From Paraglaciecola arctica (GTDB taxonomy: Bacteria > Pseudomonadota > Gammaproteobacteria > Enterobacterales > Alteromonadaceae): a stretch of 64,000 bases of DNA. Made by a program: the position numbers and the translations under genes. The DNA lies in assembly GCF_018861065.1 (NCBI RefSeq), contig NZ_JAHKQO010000036.1, forward strand, positions 149,865-213,864, in the 5' to 3' direction. This document shows positions 45,533 to 55,296 of this stretch, piece after piece (within the stretch, counting starts at the first letter, position 1; each line of letters opens with the position of its first letter). The notes under the pieces were generated by a model. It had not been told where the DNA came from and made no database searches. It worked only from the letters and a program-made list of their open reading frames with translations.

Positions 45533-46513
45533 ATGAATATCAAACACTTCGAAAAAACATCCTTAGGCTTTTTCCCCACACCTTTAGTCGAATTATCAAA
45601 TCTAAGCCACTTTCTTGATGGCCCCCAAATATTCATGAAAAGAGATGACCTGACAGGTTTGGCATTAGGGGGCAATAAAACCAGAAAACTTGAATATATT
45701 TTGGCTGACGCATTACAACAAGGTTGCAACACAATCATTACCGCCGGAGCGGCGCAGTCCAACCATTGCCGTCAAACTGCGGCCGCCGCTGCTAAATTAA
45801 ATTTAGAGTGTCATTTATTGCTTGGCGGAGAAGCACCAACAGAGACTCAAGGTAATTTACTGTTAGATCAACTCTTTGGTAGCCGCATTCACTGGACTGG
45901 CTCTAACCGCAAAGGGCAAGATATCCCTCGTATATTCTCGCAACTGCAAGCAGAAGGTAAAAAGCCTTATATCGTGCCTTATGGTGGATCTAATGAATTA
46001 GGCGCCTTGTCTTTTATCGATGCGGTAGCTGAGTTGCAACAACAAAATACGGGTATAGAGTTTTCACATGTGATATTTGCTTCAAGCTCGGGAGGTACTC
46101 ACGCAGGGTTAATTTTAGGCAAGGAAATTTACAAACAAACCTTTGATTTAATAGGTATTAACATCGATAAAGAAGCCAATTCAGATTTACCATTTGAGCA
46201 GCAGATTACCCAATTGGTCAATAGCACCGCCGAAAAAATAGGTCTTAATTATCAGTTTCAACCACAGCAACTTATGCTAAATGCTGATTATGTGGGTGGC
46301 GGGTATGGTGTAATAGGGCAACAAGAAAAAGAAGCGATTTCACTCACGGCAAAACATGAAGGCATATTGTTAGATCCCGTTTATACCGCCAGAGCCATGA
46401 GTGGACTCATTCATTTGGTTCGTAGCGGCAAACTGACTAAAAACGACAAAGTACTTTTTTGGCATACGGGTGGCGCGCCGTCGTTATTTGCCTACGCGCA
46501 AGAGCTAAATTAG
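45533..46513 (+). CDS. PLP-dependent D-cysteine desulfhydrase / ACC deaminase family enzyme
   Basis: The 326-residue protein has the fold-type II PLP signature of D-cysteine desulfhydrase: MKRDDLTGLALGGNKTRKLEY with the Schiff-base Lys, TAGAAQSNHCRQTAAAAA (phosphate and Ser/Asn contacts), GGSNELGALSF and SSSGGTHAGL. Such enzymes convert D-cysteine to pyruvate, H2S and ammonia; the ACC deaminase relatives differ by a few active-site residues I cannot resolve here. The 268-bp upstream spacer holds no clear motif. An NhaC-type antiporter follows in the same direction. Confidence 0.9.
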   Translation: MNIKHFEKTSLGFFPTPLVELSNLSHFLDGPQIFMKRDDLTGLALGGNKTRKLEYILADALQQGCNTIITAGAAQSNHCRQTAAAAAKLNLECHLLLGGEAPTETQGNLLLDQLFGSRIHWTGSNRKGQDIPRIFSQLQAEGKKPYIVPYGGSNELGALSFIDAVAELQQQNTGIEFSHVIFASSSGGTHAGLILGKEIYKQTFDLIGINIDKEANSDLPFEQQITQLVNSTAEKIGLNYQFQPQQLMLNADYVGGGYGVIGQQEKEAISLTAKHEGILLDPVYTARAMSGLIHLVRSGKLTKNDKVLFWHTGGAPSLFAYAQELN

Positions 46514-46650
46514 TCAAATTCTGCTAAATCAAGTCAAACCTCCATTTAGGTATATGATAGCTCCGCAAAGTCCGACTAATCTATTGCGACTCTAGTGTGT
46601 TGTTATAAAATTAACACTTTGTTTTCTAATAGATTTAAAGGTCAATATTG

Positions 46651-47967
46651 ATGGAAAAACCGGCTACTGAGAGCTTTTGGGGACTAACCCCTATATTACT
46701 ATTTATGCTCTTAGTAATAGGCACTGGGCTGATGACACAAAGTTTTTCTACTATGCCCATCTTAGTTGCATTTATGATATCGGCTGGATTTGCTTTATTA
46801 CTCAATAATAAAGCCACAAAGTTATCCATATCAGAAAAGATCGATATTTTTTGTAAAGGTGGTGGCGACAAAACGATTATTCTATTAGCGGTGATTTTTC
46901 TATTGGCCGGTGCGTTTTATGCCGTGACTATCGATATTGGCGCCCGAGATGCCACTGTTAATTGGGCCTTAAATTATGTGCCTACAGCCTATCTTTTGCC
47001 TGGCTTGTTTGTGATTGCGTGTTTCATTGCTTTTGCCATGGGCACTTCAATGGGCACCATCACCGCCATTACCCCCATTGGCATTGGATTAGCTGAAAGT
47101 CTTAGTGTGCCTGTCCCTTTGACTGTGGGTATAGTCATTGGTGGTGCAATGTTTGGTGACAACTTGTCCTTTATTTCCGATACCACCATTGCTGCAACTC
47201 GAACTCAAGGTGTGCAATTACGGGATAAATTTAAAGCTAATTTAATCATTGTGCTACCTGCAGCGTTCATAACCGCACTATTACTTTTAGGGGTAGATAT
47301 TGATGGTAGTGCTGTTATAACACCTGAAGAATACGACCCTTGGTTAATGTTGCCATATTTGTTGATTATTGGTTGCGCACTGTTTGGAGTGAACGTGATT
47401 GGCGTGTTAGCCGTGGGTATAGGCAGCGCCTGCGTAATCGGCTTGTCAAAAGACCTATTTACCCTTGCGTCTATGTTACAAAGCGTACAAAAAGGAATGG
47501 GATGGATGCAAGATATGGTAGCCATTGCCCTTTTAATAGGCGGCATAGTGGCACTTATGCATGCCTATGGCGGTATTCAGTGGTTGGTCAATCACATTAC
47601 TAAAGGGATCACCAATAAAAAAGGTGCAGAATATGGCACTGCGGCATTAGCGAGTGCGTTGGACATAGCCACAGCCAACAATACGATTGCAATACTTGCC
47701 ACAGGACCCATTGCCAAAGACTTAAGTGACACCTACCAGATTGATCCCAGGCGTACAGCAAGTTTACTTGATATATTTTCATGTGGTTTTCAGGGCTTAG
47801 TGCCCTACGGTGGACAACTTTTGGCCGCCGCTAGTCTGGCAGGAGTCTCCCCCATAGCGTTAACACCTTATTGTTGGTATCCCATGTTAATTTTAGTGTT
47901 TGCACTACTGGCGATCGCAACCGGGTTACCCAAATTCAAAGATAAAGCTACCGATGACTTTGGCTAA
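46651..47967 (+). CDS. NhaC family Na+/H+ antiporter
   Basis: The start ATG is at 46651 (MEKPATESFWGLTPILL), just after an in-frame TTG. The 438-residue membrane protein has about 11-12 helices and NhaC signatures (FAMGTSMGTITAITPIGIGLAESL, GGAMFGDNLSFISDTTIAATRTQG, and late ALDIATANNTIAILATGPIAK). It exchanges Na+ for H+, or, in related members, malate and lactate forms. It follows the D-cysteine desulfhydrase by 134 bp. Confidence 0.92.
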   Translation: MEKPATESFWGLTPILLFMLLVIGTGLMTQSFSTMPILVAFMISAGFALLLNNKATKLSISEKIDIFCKGGGDKTIILLAVIFLLAGAFYAVTIDIGARDATVNWALNYVPTAYLLPGLFVIACFIAFAMGTSMGTITAITPIGIGLAESLSVPVPLTVGIVIGGAMFGDNLSFISDTTIAATRTQGVQLRDKFKANLIIVLPAAFITALLLLGVDIDGSAVITPEEYDPWLMLPYLLIIGCALFGVNVIGVLAVGIGSACVIGLSKDLFTLASMLQSVQKGMGWMQDMVAIALLIGGIVALMHAYGGIQWLVNHITKGITNKKGAEYGTAALASALDIATANNTIAILATGPIAKDLSDTYQIDPRRTASLLDIFSCGFQGLVPYGGQLLAAASLAGVSPIALTPYCWYPMLILVFALLAIATGLPKFKDKATDDFG

Positions 47968-48012
47968 ATTGCGCAAAGCTTTTGTGACGGATATGAATGT
48001 TAGGCTCGCCCT

Positions 48013-48534
48013 TTAAGCCGAAGTAGGTTGCAGTTGTTGTAAAATATCGTACAGGCCAGTTTCATCAACTTGCAGGGTATTGGTGGCGGCTTGTTGCAGC
48101 CGAGCCTGAGCAATAAAGCTGCAGTTCGCGACTACTTCTGGATCGATAACCTCAGCATTATTATGTTGTGATAAAGGTTCTGGGTGCATCGCCATCCACA
48201 GGTGCGCAGATTGTATTTGACCTTGGTCTATTAATTGACTGGTATTCTGGCAAGTATGCCAATAGTTATCATCCGCTTTAAGAGGATTGGGGCGATAGTA
48301 ATTAAGATCTTTTAAATGTTCTGGGCTTTGATTAGTTTGTTGATTTTGCTCTATATGCGGTCGCTGTGAACAATCTTGCTCAAGCATGGCCATAATCAAC
48401 GCAAATTTTGCCCCTTGTCTCGAGGCGCGGTTAATTGTGCCATTTAATTCATAGTCGCTAGATAAAAGCGCTTCAGAACTAGAATTGAGGTCAGATTGAG
48501 TTGTGTTAACCGAATCGAGCAAGTGGGTGTTCAC
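48013..48534 (-). CDS. Conserved protein resembling the VC2046/SO_2500 family
   Basis: The 173-residue protein is hydrophilic with no signal peptide. The segment ELNGTINRASRQGAKFALIMAMLEQD resembles the core of the VC2046/SO_2500 family found in Vibrio and Shewanella (LN-A-RRGDFALLLAMLSxD). The rest is Gln/Asn-rich. No function is known. It is read leftwards with the nucleotidyltransferase-like gene 62 bp upstream. Confidence 0.72.
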   Translation of the reverse strand: MNTHLLDSVNTTQSDLNSSSEALLSSDYELNGTINRASRQGAKFALIMAMLEQDCSQRPHIEQNQQTNQSPEHLKDLNYYRPNPLKADDNYWHTCQNTSQLIDQGQIQSAHLWMAMHPEPLSQHNNAEVIDPEVVANCSFIAQARLQQAATNTLQVDETGLYDILQQLQPTSA

Positions 48535-48596
48535 TAAGAAAAAATAGATACCTTAGTTATCGTATTTTCTAGCAAAGACTTTAGGTACTTGAGTAT

Positions 48597-49172
48597 CTAG
48601 TCAAGCGATACCAACTGTAATTTGGGCCATGTTGTTAGCCATGATTTTTCGGCTATCCTGTTTCTAAAAACCCGTTCATCTGCTTTTGGATTAAAGGTAA
48701 TCTGTTGTGCAAATAATGAACTAAGGCCAAAAGGCGCATTAATAGCAATACCTCCCCTCGGATCTATTTTTACCGCTATTGCGGTTTCTTGTTCCGGCCA
48801 GAATGTCATGGCATCGGTGCTATTTAAATAACGACTGTGAAGATGTTTCTTGTGCATCAAGGCCTGATTTTTTACTTGCCAGTTAACTTGAGGCAGTAGC
48901 GATTTTAGCTGTTGGGTAGCAATGTCACCTAAATGGGACCTTGTTTCACATAGGGTGTCAGATTCGGGGTCAGGTTGGCTGTAATAGATCACATCCACAT
49001 CATTCAATTCAGTTTTTTTTTGATGTAAGTGATCCCATACTAAGTTACGCACAAAACCAGCCGCCACCCAACAATCAGGCAATGTTAAGGTAGCGACTGC
49101 TTTTAGAACCGCCATTCGATCGGGATCATCTTCCAACAAACGAATTAAGTGTTGTTTGTGGCTAGATGTCAT
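48597..49172 (-). CDS. Nucleotidyltransferase-like protein (DUF925 type)
   Basis: The 191-residue protein has the features of the DUF925 nucleotidyltransferase-fold family: WVAAGFVRNLVWDHLH, NDVDVIYYSQPD with the DxD metal pair, and NPKADERVFRNRIAEKSWL near the end. The family's substrate has not been established. It starts 7 bp after the DUF1295 gene ends, so they are probably co-transcribed. Confidence 0.85.
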   Translation of the reverse strand: MTSSHKQHLIRLLEDDPDRMAVLKAVATLTLPDCWVAAGFVRNLVWDHLHQKKTELNDVDVIYYSQPDPESDTLCETRSHLGDIATQQLKSLLPQVNWQVKNQALMHKKHLHSRYLNSTDAMTFWPEQETAIAVKIDPRGGIAINAPFGLSSLFAQQITFNPKADERVFRNRIAEKSWLTTWPKLQLVSLD

Positions 49173-49178
49173 TCATCG

Positions 49179-50075
49179 CTAACCAAAAAGTTTCGGGATA
49201 AGAACTGGGGTTTTGTTTTTGTAATTTTGATAATCAGCATTATCGGACCAGCGTTGATCTGCTTGCTCTTCCTGCAACGAAATTCCGCTGATTTTTGTCA
49301 ATAATATTACAACAAACAAAGGTGAAATCAGAGTGAGGTGCTGCCATTGATATAGAGCGGGATAAGCAATAATTGCGACACCAATCCACAATAATATTTC
49401 ACCAAAATAATTGGGATGACGAGAACGAGCCCAAAGGCCAGATTGAATAAACTGGGTTTTAGTGTCTTGTTGTTGTTTAAATTTGCGCTTTTGATTATCG
49501 GCAACTGCCTCAATTAGAAAACCCATTAGCCACAGAATAAGTCCAACTCCTCCAATCCAACCAAAATCAGTCTTATGGCTTGAGGTTATCGCCGCGATTG
49601 CTGCGCCAGCTGTAATTAAGACCCATAACCCTTGTACAGTCCAAGCTATGGAAAAACGCCAAAAGTTATGTTTGATTTGGTCGAATCGACTATCAGATCC
49701 TTGTTTGCGTACTCTTAGAAACAGAAAACTCGCCAAGCGTGTGGCCCAAATAGCCACCACCGCCGTAAGAATTAAGGAACGAACATCAGTTTGTTCACTT
49801 TGCAGATAAGCAAAAATGATGACGGCTATGTAGGTCGCTCCCCCAGTCAAATCATAAAAATGTTCTGTTTTAAGTAAGTGAGCGGGGATCAACACCAGCC
49901 ACTGCACCACAAAAGCGATCAGCGCACAACTTGCAAAAATCGACAAGGTGTTAGCTACAGCAATACTACTTATATCTGAATTAAGTAACTGACCACCATC
50001 ACTGCCAGCCCAAACCATTGCACCAGCCAATACAAAAACCACAAGATGAATAATTAAAGCGCGAATAAATTGCAT
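49179..50075 (-). CDS. DUF1295 membrane protein, steroid 5-alpha-reductase-like
   Basis: The start at 50075 (MQFIRALIIHLVVFVLAG) has an AGGAACC ribosome-binding site; the 22-residue extension upstream is not membrane-like. The 298-residue protein has six to seven helices and the C-terminal family motif LWARSRHPNYFGEILLWIG with the NADPH-site region, as in DUF1295/3-oxo-5-alpha-steroid reductase-like proteins. The physiological substrate in bacteria is unknown. Confidence 0.9.
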   Translation of the reverse strand: MQFIRALIIHLVVFVLAGAMVWAGSDGGQLLNSDISSIAVANTLSIFASCALIAFVVQWLVLIPAHLLKTEHFYDLTGGATYIAVIIFAYLQSEQTDVRSLILTAVVAIWATRLASFLFLRVRKQGSDSRFDQIKHNFWRFSIAWTVQGLWVLITAGAAIAAITSSHKTDFGWIGGVGLILWLMGFLIEAVADNQKRKFKQQQDTKTQFIQSGLWARSRHPNYFGEILLWIGVAIIAYPALYQWQHLTLISPLFVVILLTKISGISLQEEQADQRWSDNADYQNYKNKTPVLIPKLFG

Positions 50076-50420
50076 AGTTAAGGTTCCTAAGTTTTTATGT
50101 GGATTAACAATCCATAGCGCTTTTATACCCTTTCTATTCAAAAAAAGTTCTGCTAACTGATTTTATTTTGACAAATAATCAATTTGATAGCATTCTGTGA
50201 TCCTAATTTATAACCGAGTAAGCCAATGAATAATTCAATTGCCAGTGTTGCCCCTGCGATTATCAGCTCGGTTATGAAATCTGAGATTTCCAGCCAAGCA
50301 TAATCTTTCTGGGCGTAAGGCCACAACAAGCTTTATTGCCCCCCAAAAAAAACAAATTAATTAACATCCTAGCGACTGACTATTTTTGCTGCGCCGAAAA
50401 AAGTTTAGCTGTCTAGGCAT

Positions 50421-51857
50421 ATGGAAATCATTATGCAAAATCAATCAAGTACCAATTCAGAACAAACTAAACAATCTATCTATAGCTTATTCAAACAATC
50501 CCTGAGCAGTGACAACCAGCAAGACTTGACCCAAGGTTCAATTGGCAAAGCGGCATTTTTGCTTTCTGTGCCTATGGTGTTAGAAATGATAATGGAATCG
50601 ATATTTGCTATCACCGATATCTTTTTTGTCTCTGCTTTGGGTCCTGAAGCCATTTCTGTTGTGGGCTTAACAGAAGCGGTAATCACACTTTTATATGCGG
50701 TCGCAATTGGCTTAGGCATGGCAGTCACTGCCACTGTAGCCCGTCGAGTCGGAGAAAAAAACATTGACGGGGCGAATCAAGTTGCAACACAAACTCTTTG
50801 GATCGGATTAGGTGTAGCCTTAATGGTAGGTATTCCAGGCAGTATTTATGCTGTCGAGATACTACACCTGATGGGCGCTGCTCAAGACGTGGCAATAATG
50901 GGTGAAGGCTACACTTCCGTGATGTTGGGTGGTTGTGTCAGTATTTTATTTTTGTTCTTGTTCAATGCTATTTTTCGCGGTGCCGGTGATGCCAAAATTG
51001 CAATGAAATCTTTGTGGTTAGCCAGTGGCATTAATATTGTTCTCGATCCCATATTAATATTCGGATGGGGACCCTTTCCTGAGATGGGCTTAACAGGGGC
51101 GGCCGTGGCCACTACTATTGGTCGTAGTGTTGGGGTGTTGTATCAGCTATACCATCTGTTTTCTGTCAGCGGAAAAATCCAGCTGTTTATCCATAAGTTA
51201 AGACTAGATTTAGCAGTGGTCGCTGGAATATTAAAGGTTTCTGTCGGTGGGGTTTTACAGTTTTTGATTGCCACCGCGAGTTGGGTGTTCTTAGTGAGGA
51301 TAGTGTCACACTTCGGCAGCGACGCGGTGGCGGGATACACTATTGCTATTAGAATAGTGATGTTCACCATGTTACCCGCCTGGGGCTTGAGTAATGCTGC
51401 GGCAACATTGGTAGGACAAAACTTAGGGGCTAAACAGGCCGCAAGAGCTGAAGTCTCAGTGTGGGCAATTACAAAATATAATCTTGTTTTTATGTTAACT
51501 GTGGCTTTCGCTTTTTATTTTTTCTCAGCCAGCATCATTGGTTTATTTAGTGACAATGCTAAAGTCATTGAATATGGCACACAATGTCTAGAATTTGTGG
51601 CTTATGGTTATGGATTTTACGCTGTGGGTATGACTTTAGTACAAGCCTTTAACGGTGCGGGTGATACTATGACCCCCACAGTGATCAACTTTGTTTGTTA
51701 TTGGTTATTGCAGATACCGCTCGCATACTGGTTAGCGATTAGCTTAAACATAGGTCCCGCAGGGGTGTTCGCAGCCATTCCTTTGGCATCACTGTTTATC
51801 GCTATACTGGCATGGGTATTTTTCCGCAGTGGTCGCTGGAAAACTAAGCAAGTTTAG
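50421..51857 (+). CDS. MATE family efflux transporter
   Basis: The 478-residue protein has twelve predicted helices in two MATE repeats (SIGKAAFLLSVPMVLEMIMESIFAITDIFFV; GGVLQFLIATASWVFLVRI; LPAWGLSNAAATLVGQNLGAKQ; QAFNGAGDTMTPT). MATE pumps export cationic drugs or metabolites driven by Na+ or H+. A second start is possible at 50433. The 279-bp spacer upstream, which separates it from the divergent DUF1295 gene, shows nothing distinctive. Confidence 0.94.
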   Translation: MEIIMQNQSSTNSEQTKQSIYSLFKQSLSSDNQQDLTQGSIGKAAFLLSVPMVLEMIMESIFAITDIFFVSALGPEAISVVGLTEAVITLLYAVAIGLGMAVTATVARRVGEKNIDGANQVATQTLWIGLGVALMVGIPGSIYAVEILHLMGAAQDVAIMGEGYTSVMLGGCVSILFLFLFNAIFRGAGDAKIAMKSLWLASGINIVLDPILIFGWGPFPEMGLTGAAVATTIGRSVGVLYQLYHLFSVSGKIQLFIHKLRLDLAVVAGILKVSVGGVLQFLIATASWVFLVRIVSHFGSDAVAGYTIAIRIVMFTMLPAWGLSNAAATLVGQNLGAKQAARAEVSVWAITKYNLVFMLTVAFAFYFFSASIIGLFSDNAKVIEYGTQCLEFVAYGYGFYAVGMTLVQAFNGAGDTMTPTVINFVCYWLLQIPLAYWLAISLNIGPAGVFAAIPLASLFIAILAWVFFRSGRWKTKQV

Positions 51858-51969
51858 CGGTTAATTGACATTTTAGAATAATCCACGAATATAGCGGTTG
51901 CTCAAAACTAAAAACGCGACAACAGCGTATCGCTTTATAAGCACTAGAATAAACTATTGGGAAGTATCT

Positions 51970-54084
51970 ATGAATAAACTTTTATGTGCGGGGCTATCAG
52001 CCACGTCACTTTTGTTATCCAGCCATGTTTTGGCAGAAAAATCGCCGCTACAGCCAAGCAATAAAGCAAGTAATCAACTTGCTGAAACTCGTATCGTTGG
52101 TGGTGAAGAAGCCGTTCAGGATAACTGGCCTTGGATGACTGCCTATGTATTCACTTTTACCGACTTCCTGACATCATTGAGTGTGAGTGGCGTTGATTAC
52201 GAAACTAGACCTTTTACATCTGGGGCACCGGGTGAAGCGAGCGCTGCAATGATTTCCTGTGGCATTGCCGATGAAGTCTGTGCTGAGGCGACTGGTAAGG
52301 TATGTTTAATTGAACGAGGAGAGGTAGATTTTTCCCTCAAAGCAGACAACTGTGAAGCCGGTGGTGGCATCGGTGCAATTATTTATAACAATGTTGAAAC
52401 AGGCAATATCTCTGGGACCTTAGGCGACGACTATAGCGGTACGATTCCTGTAGTTGCTATCACTCAAGAAGATGGTTTAGCGCTATTAGAACAAATTGAA
52501 AGCGTTGCAACACTTTCGGTCAGTGCCACAGCACAATTACAACAAGATTCTACTTGTGGTGCATCATTCTTGGGTGATAAATGGGTACTCACTGCAGCCC
52601 ATTGTGTGGATGACGGTAATCCATCTGGCTTTAAAATGAACGTGGGGGAATACGATTTATCTGATGGAGCAGAAAATGCCATTGATATCGCTAATATCTT
52701 TATGCATCCAGAATATGATGCCGATGAAATCAGTAGTGATATCGCCATTATTGAATTGGTGTCTTCAGTTGAAGGGCCGGCAGTACAATTAGCCAATTCT
52801 GAAGATACAGATCAATGGGCTATTGAGAATAGTGTGGCAACAGTCGCCGGCTGGGGTGGCCGTGAAGGTTATGCACCCGGTGAAGGCCCCACTTCTGATT
52901 TTCCCGATGTGCTGCATAAGGTTGATTTGAGTCTTTCGACCAACGCGCAATGTAGAGAAGTGTTAGGGGAAACCTTTGGCATTTCACCAGACAACGTATC
53001 TGTAACTGATGTGATGATTTGTGCCTCTTTTGCAGAAGGTGGTAAAGGTTCATGCCAAGGAGACAGTGGCGGACCGCTTGTTGTTAATACAGGTTCAGGT
53101 ATACAACAAGTTGGTATCGTAAGTTGGGGCTTTGGTTGCGCTGAAGCAGGTTACCCTGGTGTCTATACTCGCGTCGCAGAATTTACAGATTGGATATCAG
53201 CGATTACTGACGGAATAGCAGTGCCGCAAACTCAAGATTTTGGTATTGGACTTGAAGGGGTTGAACAAACCACCGAACTGACTGTTTCTAATAACAGTGA
53301 AATCAATGTAGCCCTAAGTTTTGCACTTTCAGACAATAGCAATACTGACTTTAGTTTAGATGCCAGTAGTTGCGCTACCTTAGATGCAGGTGCAAGTTGT
53401 CAAGTTAGCGTCAGTTACCTTCCCACTACTTTAGATGCTGTCACTGCCCAATTGATTATCACCACTGACAACGATCAAGTACCAGCCAGTAAGACCTACA
53501 TTCTTGGTACGACCTTGGGGTCTGCAAGTGATTTATCAGCTGCCGCAGGTACAACTTCTGATGCAGTCACTATATTTAGTGGTGGCTCAAATGGAGCATC
53601 AGGCTGGACAGCCAATGAGACCGAAGGACTTGAGAGTGGCACTAATAATGATTTACAGGACAGCGTACTGGCAGTTCAAATTGAAGGTGAAGGTGTATTA
53701 ACTTTCGATTGGTCAGTTTCTTCTGAAGAGAACACTGACTTAGAAGTCACTGATCCAGATTTCGAACCCTACGATGCACTGTATTTGTACCTTAACGGTG
53801 AATTAATTGAATTCATTTCAGGAGAAGTGGATTATACCGAGATGAGTATTGATTTAGCTGCAGGTACCAATGTTATCAATTGGACCTATAGTAAAGATCC
53901 TGCAGTATCAGAAGGTGAAGACAAGGGTTTCATACGTAACTTGGTATTTACGCCAACAGTAGTGGAAGAGCCGACACCACTTCCAGTTCCCTCCGATTCA
54001 TCGGGTTCTTCAGGAGGCGGTAGTTTAGGATGGATGATACTGTGCTTATTTGGACTTACCTTTAGATTGAGAAACCAACACTAG
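51970..54084 (+). CDS. Secreted trypsin-family protease with inserted PA domain and GlyGly-CTERM tail
   Basis: The start at 51970 (MNKLLCAGLSATSLLLSS) follows a GGGAAG ribosome-binding site. The 704-residue product has a signal peptide, then R41/IVGG45 (zymogen cleavage site), catalytic His211 (TAAHC), Asp257 (SSDIAIIEL) and Ser366 (GDSGGPL). IVGG to His normally spans about 40 residues; here it is about 170 because a PA-domain-like segment (about 60-195, with CGIADEVC, GKVCLIERGEVDFSLKADNCEAGG and VVAITQEDGLALL) is inserted. Beta-rich modules follow. The tail has a Ser/Gly linker, GGGSLGWMILCLFGL helix and RLRNQH, a GlyGly-CTERM signal cut by rhombosortase after type II secretion. Confidence 0.92.
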   Translation: MNKLLCAGLSATSLLLSSHVLAEKSPLQPSNKASNQLAETRIVGGEEAVQDNWPWMTAYVFTFTDFLTSLSVSGVDYETRPFTSGAPGEASAAMISCGIADEVCAEATGKVCLIERGEVDFSLKADNCEAGGGIGAIIYNNVETGNISGTLGDDYSGTIPVVAITQEDGLALLEQIESVATLSVSATAQLQQDSTCGASFLGDKWVLTAAHCVDDGNPSGFKMNVGEYDLSDGAENAIDIANIFMHPEYDADEISSDIAIIELVSSVEGPAVQLANSEDTDQWAIENSVATVAGWGGREGYAPGEGPTSDFPDVLHKVDLSLSTNAQCREVLGETFGISPDNVSVTDVMICASFAEGGKGSCQGDSGGPLVVNTGSGIQQVGIVSWGFGCAEAGYPGVYTRVAEFTDWISAITDGIAVPQTQDFGIGLEGVEQTTELTVSNNSEINVALSFALSDNSNTDFSLDASSCATLDAGASCQVSVSYLPTTLDAVTAQLIITTDNDQVPASKTYILGTTLGSASDLSAAAGTTSDAVTIFSGGSNGASGWTANETEGLESGTNNDLQDSVLAVQIEGEGVLTFDWSVSSEENTDLEVTDPDFEPYDALYLYLNGELIEFISGEVDYTEMSIDLAAGTNVINWTYSKDPAVSEGEDKGFIRNLVFTPTVVEEPTPLPVPSDSSGSSGGGSLGWMILCLFGLTFRLRNQH

Positions 54085-54104
54085 TTGTCGTCAATAAGGT
54101 TACT

Positions 54105-54140
54105 AAGGCAGGGTATGTGAAAACTACCCTGCCTTTTTTT
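54105..54140 (+). terminator. Rho-independent terminator of the protease gene
   Basis: AAGGCAGGGTA (54105-54115) pairs perfectly with TACCCTGCCTT (54125-54135) and is followed by a T-run to 54140. Confidence 0.95.
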
Positions 54141-54155
54141 GTATCTAGAAAACTT

Positions 54156-54341
54156 TCAAAGAACCGGAAATCGTTTTGCATAAGGCCCTTTAGAGTCAGC
54201 GGTATCAAAGGTGCTAATAAACGATTCATTTGTATCTTGATCACAAGTCGCGATGTGCCGAGTTTCGTTAGACAGAATTGCAATGCAACTTACTAGCAAC
54301 ATTAATCCACAAAACCATAAACCTATCAGTGCTTTTTTCAT
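54156..54341 (-). CDS. Small putative lipoprotein
   Basis: The 61-residue frame starts MKKALIGLWFCGLMLLVSC, a convincing lipoprotein signal with lipobox LVSC (Cys19), and continues with a short polar mature part ending AKRFPVL. The ribosome-binding site is weak (GGGTG). It sits alone between the protease terminator and mazG. It has no recognisable family; the signal peptide is the main argument that it is real. Confidence 0.5.
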   Translation of the reverse strand: MKKALIGLWFCGLMLLVSCIAILSNETRHIATCDQDTNESFISTFDTADSKGPYAKRFPVL

Positions 54342-54450
54342 CAAACACACCCAGAGTGTTTGTTATCGACATACTAGTAAGTCGATGGGCAATTCGAAAA
54401 AGTTTATAAATGTTGAAAATAAAATAGAATGACAGTGTTCCGCTGCTTGA

Positions 54451-55296
54451 TTAGTCTTTCTTAATCTTTTGCCAGGCGGCTTCCATCTGTTGCAGGCTAG
54501 CGTCGTGCATATTCATGCCTTGACTATCAATCTCTTGTTCGACCTTTCGAAAACGTTTCTCAAATTTACGATTGGCTTTGATTAATGCGGTTTCAGCATT
54601 GACTGAGCTATGTCTGGCTAAATTAACTACGGCAAATAATAGGTCACCAACTTCTTCTTCAATTGCCAATTGATTAGGTTCGGGGGCGTTAATTTCGGCC
54701 AGTACTTCTTGTATCTCTTCGTGAATTTTATCAACAACTGGCGGCAACTCAGTCCAGTCAAAACCAACATTGGCGCATTTTTTCTGGATTTTTTGCGCTC
54801 GCAATAAAGGTGTCATGCCTTTGGGGATATTCGCCAAGGTGCTGTCATCTATAGGTTTACCCGATGCTTGACGCTCTTGCTGTTTGATGTTTTCCCATTG
54901 CTGATTGAGTTGTTCTTCACTCTTTATGGCTACTGCTTTGACCGCGCCTTTAACCTCACCTTTGACGTCACGTTGAAAAACGTGGGGATGACGCCTGACT
55001 AACTTATCACTGATAGTTTGTGCAATATCCTCAAAATCGAATTGCTGTTGTTCCTGGGCAAGTTGCGCATAAAACACTATCTGGAATAACAAGTCGCCTA
55101 ACTCGTCCTTAACATCAAGCATATTACCGCTCAAAATGGCCTCTACTACTTCATAGGTTTCTTCTATTGTATGGGGCACTATGCTCGTAAAACTTTGTTT
55201 CTGATCCCAAGGGCAACCGGTTTTTGGATCTCTTAATTGCTGCATTATTTTTATCAAACGGGAAATTTGCTGATTAGACTTTTCTACTTCAGACAC
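54451..55296 (-). CDS. mazG: Nucleoside triphosphate pyrophosphohydrolase MazG
   Basis: The 281-residue protein has two MazG repeats. The N-terminal one reads GCPWDQKQSFTSIVPHTIEETYEVVEAI...DELGDLLFQIVF and the C-terminal one EEVGDLLFAVVNLARH, with the EExxE and ExxD metal ligands. It hydrolyses NTPs (and in E. coli influences ppGpp levels). The start is GTG (55294-55296), directly adjacent to the relA stop codon with no gap, giving the classical relA-mazG operon. Confidence 0.96.
   Translation of the reverse strand: MSEVEKSNQQISRLIKIMQQLRDPKTGCPWDQKQSFTSIVPHTIEETYEVVEAILSGNMLDVKDELGDLLFQIVFYAQLAQEQQQFDFEDIAQTISDKLVRRHPHVFQRDVKGEVKGAVKAVAIKSEEQLNQQWENIKQQERQASGKPIDDSTLANIPKGMTPLLRAQKIQKKCANVGFDWTELPPVVDKIHEEIQEVLAEINAPEPNQLAIEEEVGDLLFAVVNLARHSSVNAETALIKANRKFEKRFRKVEQEIDSQGMNMHDASLQQMEAAWQKIKKD

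Noticed and set aside
48013-49172. Nucleotidyltransferase-like gene plus small neighbour considered as a toxin-antitoxin pair
   Set aside because: Both resemble conserved housekeeping-type families, the spacing (62 bp) is not typical, and the small protein lacks antitoxin features.
54062-54283. 73-codon minus-strand frame overlapping the protease 3' end
   Set aside because: It overlaps the conserved GlyGly-CTERM coding end and the terminator, and lacks the signal peptide that supports the competing frame at 54156-54341.
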